A DNA stretch of 8,464 bases, taken from CAZTGZ01 sp044339595. GTDB taxonomy: Bacteria; Bacteroidota; Bacteroidia; NS11-12g; UBA9320. Position 1 is the first letter of the stretch; each line of letters begins with the position of its first letter. The position numbers and the translations under genes were made by a program. Below are positions 7,535-8,464 of this stretch, piece after piece. The notes beneath the pieces were generated by a model, which ran no database searches, had not been told where the DNA came from, and saw only the letters and a list, made by a program, of their open reading frames with translations. The stretch is taken from positions 1-8,464 of the forward strand of contig JBIIVF010000106.1 of the NCBI GenBank assembly GCA_044339595.1. Direction: 5' to 3'.

Positions 7535-7559
7535 TCGTTTAATCATTAATCCTTCATAA

Positions 7560-8464
7560 TTAATCATTGATTTTCAGCACCGCCATAAACGCACTCTGCG
7601 GAATCTCCACATTTCCAACCTGTCGCATGCGTTTTTTACCGGCTTTCTGCTTTTCGAGCAGTTTTCTTTTACGAGAAATATCCCCTCCGTAACACTTGGC
7701 TGTAACATCTTTTCTCATGGCCTTGATGGTTTCTCGGGCAATAATTTTCGCGCCGATACCGGCTTGGATGGCAATTTCGAACTGTTGTTTTGGAATCAGT
7801 TCTTTCAGTTTTTCGCATATGCGTTTTCCATAATCGTAGGCGCGATCGCGGTGAATGATCGCCGATAAAGCATCTACAGGCTTGCTGTTTAGAAAAATAT
7901 CGAGTTTAACCAACGTCGATTCGCGGTAATCAATCGGATGATAATCGAAACTGGCATATCCGCGTGAAATACTTTTGAGTTTATCGTAAAAATCAAAAAC
8001 CACCTCCGCCATGGGCATTTCAAAGCTCAATTCAATGCGGTTGGTGGTCAAATAGGTTTGATTCTTGAGAATCCCTCTTTTTTCCATGCACAACTGCATC
8101 ACTGATCCCACATAATCGGCAGATGTGATAATTTGAGCACTGATGTAAGGTTCCTCCACAAATTCCAATTTGCTCGGATCCGGCAAATCTGTTGGATTAT
8201 CCACCTCAATTTTGCCTTCTTTTTTGGTGTGCGCAAAATAACGCACGTTGGGCACGGTGGTAATCACCGTCATACCGAATTCCCTTTCGAGGCGTTCCTG
8301 AATAATCTCCATATGAAGCATTCCCAAAAATCCGCATCGGAAACCGAATCCCAAAGCGGCTGAAGTTTCCGGTTCAAAAACCAGAGAAGCATCATTCAAT
8401 TGCAACTTCGCCATCGCTTCGCGCAATTCTTCGAAATCGTCGTTATCCACCGGATAAATTCCTG
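7560..8464 (-). CDS. lepA: LepA (elongation factor 4), C-terminal half (5' end outside window)
   Basis: LepA/EF4 is a ribosome-binding GTPase of the EF-G superfamily, linked to back-translocation and ribosome assembly. The frame is open to the window edge and gives 300 complete codons of a protein of about 600, so the GTPase domain lies outside. A GTG at 8450 is an internal valine (GIYPVDNDDFEEL). Visible parts are the domain III region with LQLNDASL and ALGFGFRCGFLGMLHMEI; the EF-G C-terminal-like domain starting VEEPYISAQIITS; and the LepA-specific C-terminal domain with AKCYGGDISRKRKLLEKQK and KKRMRQVGNVEIPQSAF. The last two segments separate LepA from EF-G, TypA and RF3. The C-terminus ends LKIND before a TAA at 7562-7560. 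No frameshift or missing segment is seen in the part present. It converges on copA across the octamer array. Confidence 0.96.
   Translation of the reverse strand, partial: GIYPVDNDDFEELREAMAKLQLNDASLVFEPETSAALGFGFRCGFLGMLHMEIIQERLEREFGMTVITTVPNVRYFAHTKKEGKIEVDNPTDLPDPSKLEFVEEPYISAQIITSADYVGSVMQLCMEKRGILKNQTYLTTNRIELSFEMPMAEVVFDFYDKLKSISRGYASFDYHPIDYRESTLVKLDIFLNSKPVDALSAIIHRDRAYDYGKRICEKLKELIPKQQFEIAIQAGIGAKIIARETIKAMRKDVTAKCYGGDISRKRKLLEKQKAGKKRMRQVGNVEIPQSAFMAVLKIND

Noticed and set aside
1..8464. tRNA, rRNA, CRISPR array, insertion sequence, phage or defence genes
   Set aside because: I found no cloverleaf-like segment, no spaced identical repeats of CRISPR size, no transposase or integrase motif and no recognisable defence protein. 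Nearly all the sequence is explained by five ordinary genes.

Overview
The window looks like an ordinary chromosomal segment of a member of the Bacteroidota. Three things point there. The first gene ends in a type A sorting domain of the type IX secretion system (T9SS), which is largely confined to that phylum. The arginine-decarboxylase-like protein is of the short form typical of these bacteria. Two candidate promoters fit the phylum's -33/-7 (TAnnTTTG-like) pattern rather than the E. coli -35/-10 pattern. Genus or family cannot be read from this sequence.

Layout, left to right. The 3' end of a secreted, T9SS-sorted protein gene (+, cut by the left edge) converges on uvrA (-), with only 10 bases between the stops. 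uvrA encodes the damage-recognition ATPase of nucleotide excision repair. It is divergent from a PLP-dependent decarboxylase of the speA type (+). The 174-base gap between their chosen starts holds two back-to-back promoter candidates with the same geometry (TTTC, 18 bases, then a -7 box). These also help fix both translation starts. After speA comes a 210-base non-coding gap with two inverted repeats and no convincing gene, then a copper-type P1B ATPase, copA (+). copA converges on lepA (-, cut by the right edge). The 133 bases between their stops are filled mostly by a degenerate tandem array of 8-base units.

The genes do not form one pathway: DNA repair, polyamine synthesis, copper export and translation-factor functions sit side by side, each apparently a separate transcription unit. 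No RNA gene, insertion sequence, CRISPR array, phage gene or defence system is visible, and no gap exceeds 300 bases. I see no undescribed multi-gene system here. The items most worth a second look are the octamer array between copA and lepA, which seems to change orientation so that each arm reads in the sense direction of the gene it follows; the loss of one cysteine pair in the first zinc module of UvrA; and the degenerate first metal-binding domain of CopA.
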